From Cheiracanthium punctorium (taxonomy: Eukaryota > Arthropoda > Arachnida > Araneae > Cheiracanthiidae): a DNA stretch of 64,000 bases. Each line of letters begins with the position of its first letter. Position 1 is the first letter of the stretch. A program made the translations under genes and the position numbers. Location: NCBI GenBank assembly GCA_038373885.1, contig JAWZYV010012274.1, positions 2,294,001 through 2,358,000 of the forward strand, in the 5' to 3' direction. Below the pieces are notes generated by a model. It worked only from the letters and a program-made list of their open reading frames with translations. It searched no databases and was not told where the DNA came from. Of the stretch, positions 61,921 to 64,000 are shown piece by piece.

Positions 61921-62487
61921 TTTTTAATAACATATTTACATTTTCAAATATACTTAATACATAAAAAAAGAGAGTAAAAGAATATGTAAACACACAGCTA
62001 AATTATTATTGTTATTATTGGCAAAGCTTTGGAGTTCTAACTGTTGTGAGGTTGGGTATTTTTTCTTTTCAAATTATTGCACTTTATATAAAACTATAGA
62101 GTATAAAAATTAAGCAAATTTTTTTGTAAAATTTAACATTTTTATTAGGGACAAAATTAATATTTTTTATGAATGTTTTTTCATATTGAAACTACATATC
62201 TAACGCAAATGCTTACTCTTATAAAAACGGATTTACTAACATAACTATATAATAATAGAAAATTAGTATTAAATCTTGAGAAACTATCTTTATAGAGGCA
62301 ATGCTTTTATGTCTTTAAAAGTGTCATACCGTAACACCTTTAAAAAAAAATTAAGCAGGGATTTTTTTTACTTAATATGAAAATATATTCATATAATGGC
62401 TGATACTTTAACGCACAATTGCTCTAAATTTAAAAAGGTATGATATACTTTGTACTGCGGGTTCAGAAACAAGAACGCTAAATTAAT

Positions 62488-63378
62488 GTAGGGGAAGGTA
62501 GCCTAACATGATCCTAACGGATAAAACGATTCGCATACCATCCACACGCGTTTTTTTCCATACAGGTAGCGTTATCCACCGGGTAAAATATAAACTAGTT
62601 GTGACAAGTGAAGAAGAAGCAATGGCGGTTTTAAAGCGTTCACAGTATTAGGCGTCTAAATAGAAGTCTTTGAAAAATTAGATTTTATAACATTTGTCAT
62701 AAGATAATCACTAGTTTTCGTATTTATTTAGATAAACAATCTTTCATGTACCGAAATATGGCTTGGTTTACTGAATGGAGTATATTTTTTAGATTATTAT
62801 TTAGTTTAGATCCAGTGTCACAAATGCCTGGGTGAGTGAATGATGCATGCGCTGGGATACCTGAGAATGATGATCTTGTGTATTTTTGAGATATGTATTA
62901 ATATATTCTGAGTTTTCGAAGTATCGGAAAAAGACATTATTTAATTTATTTCTGTGTTTATTGCAGGACATAATTTTTGAACCATAATTTTCAAATATTC
63001 TATTTTATTGTTTGTGACATTTTTTTTATTTTAAAATTTTCATAAAATAAATTATATGCTCTACCTCATTGTAGAACTTATTTTATTTCATTATCTATAG
63101 TCGTGATTAGTTTTACATCTTTTTATTTTGCCGATAAAAACAATTTACGATTATTTTTAAACGAAAGATCATTTTGCACCTTGGTTGAGGCTGAAATGAT
63201 CCTTTGGCCCACTTTTTCAAAATTATATTTTTTTAATTACTCTGTGTGGGTTGGAAATATTATTGAAATGTTTATATAATGCAAAACATACCAGCAAAAT
63301 GCCAAAGTTTTATTTAAACATTTATGTTATTTTATACAAGTTTTCTCCCTAAGGGGATCATATTAGGTCACCGCCTAC
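62488..63378. mobile_element. MITE-like DNA transposon, copy 2 of the paired family
   Basis: Same family as 6011-6932, in the same orientation. The left end is GTAGGGGAAGGTAGCCTAACATGATCC and the right end (reverse complement) is GTAGGCGGTGACCTAATATGATCC. Interior blocks align in the same order, with numerous substitutions and small indels, so both copies are old. Exact ends are uncertain by a few bases. Confidence 0.75.
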
Positions 63379-64000
63379 CCTTAACATAACTAATCGAATG
63401 ACGATATATTAATTGCTGTATATGTTAATAATCCTTATTGTATTTCATCATTATCGCCATCTATAAAAATCCAAAAACAGAGAATATTTTATTTCATAAC
63501 TTGCTACTGACATTAAATTAAAAGCAATTTTATCATAAAATATGCATTAGGATTAACCAAAATATTATGACGGGCTCAAAACTATTTCTAGAAATTTCAT
63601 AAAATGGGAGCTATCAACAAACATACTCTTCGAGAGCATTAAATTTCCCACTGTCAATAAATTTCAGTCTTATGTCACATTTGATCTAAGAGGAGTGAGT
63701 TCTTTATCACAGGAAATTAAAAACAGTATTTTTTTTCTTTTCTTTCTTTTTTTTTCTTGAGTACTTGTGTGTTCCGATGTAAGTAGGAAAACGCGTGCAC
63801 ATGCGTGTTCAAAATGAAATTATTTTGATAAACAATTTCTTAGCTGCTCTTCTTTTTAAGCTGCTTCTCGGGGGGAAAAAAGAATTAGAAATATCACGTC
63901 ACTGAAAGTGAATTTACATTATGGATTTACAAAGCTTTTTTTCTTCTAGTTGCATTCTTCACACCAAGAATAGACGCGATTTACATATCGTTCTTACAAA
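63379..64000. other. no gene recognised
   Basis: AT-rich. A pyrimidine-rich run (TTTTTTTTCTTTTCTTTCTTTTTTTTT) lies at about 63730-63756. Confidence 0.5.

Overview
The window is eukaryotic nuclear DNA. It is strongly AT-rich, with genes split by GT-AG introns, long introns, microsatellites and many classes of transposable elements. There are no operons, bacterial ribosome sites or CRISPR arrays. The gag protein of the retrotransposon and the chloride-channel type point to an arthropod. The repeat composition and intron lengths suggest a chelicerate such as a spider, but that last step is inference.

The only recognisable host gene lies on the minus strand between about 48.1 kb and 22.9 kb. Seven exons (48044-48135, 37028-37095, 30084-30310, 26267-26349, 25263-25388, 24456-24802, 22947-23123) join in a consistent reading frame with canonical GT...AG borders. 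Together they encode about 372 residues of a Cys-loop ligand-gated ion channel: most of the extracellular ligand-binding domain, the 13-residue Cys loop, M1, a Pro-Ala-Arg anion-selectivity motif before M2, M3, a short cytoplasmic loop, M4 and a stop codon. The first exon (signal peptide and extreme N-terminus) was not found and must lie upstream of 48.1 kb or outside the window. The protein is best described as a divergent arthropod glycine/GABA/glutamate-receptor-like chloride channel subunit.

Upstream of this gene, on the same strand, is a degenerate Ty3/gypsy-type LTR retrotransposon (about 53.67-57.38 kb) with gag, zinc knuckle, protease, reverse transcriptase, RNase H and integrase. A one-base loss breaks the gag-pro frame from pol. 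The integrase tail is unusual and runs into a polypurine tract, and no LTR pair could be recognised.

The rest is mostly non-coding and repeat-derived. It includes a paired MITE-like family (6.0-6.9 kb and 62.5-63.4 kb), an approximately 1-kb TIR element at 13.8-14.8 kb and a 703-bp foldback element at 14.97-15.67 kb. There is also a 150-bp near-palindrome at 17.25-17.40 kb, followed by a GTGAC/GTCAC-rich tract. A 1.24-kb TIR element with TA flanks and repeated AAACGTTT-type motifs lies at 50.13-51.37 kb. Several tRNA-derived SINEs are present, one with perfect 14-bp target-site duplications, along with a decayed mariner transposase at 59.9-60.2 kb. Dispersed elements begin AGCTG(C/T)GTG.CCCG and end in a C/G-A-rich tail, and there are several tandem repeats. 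No obviously new molecular system was found. The most notable items are the divergent channel gene and the structurally unusual foldback and palindrome elements.
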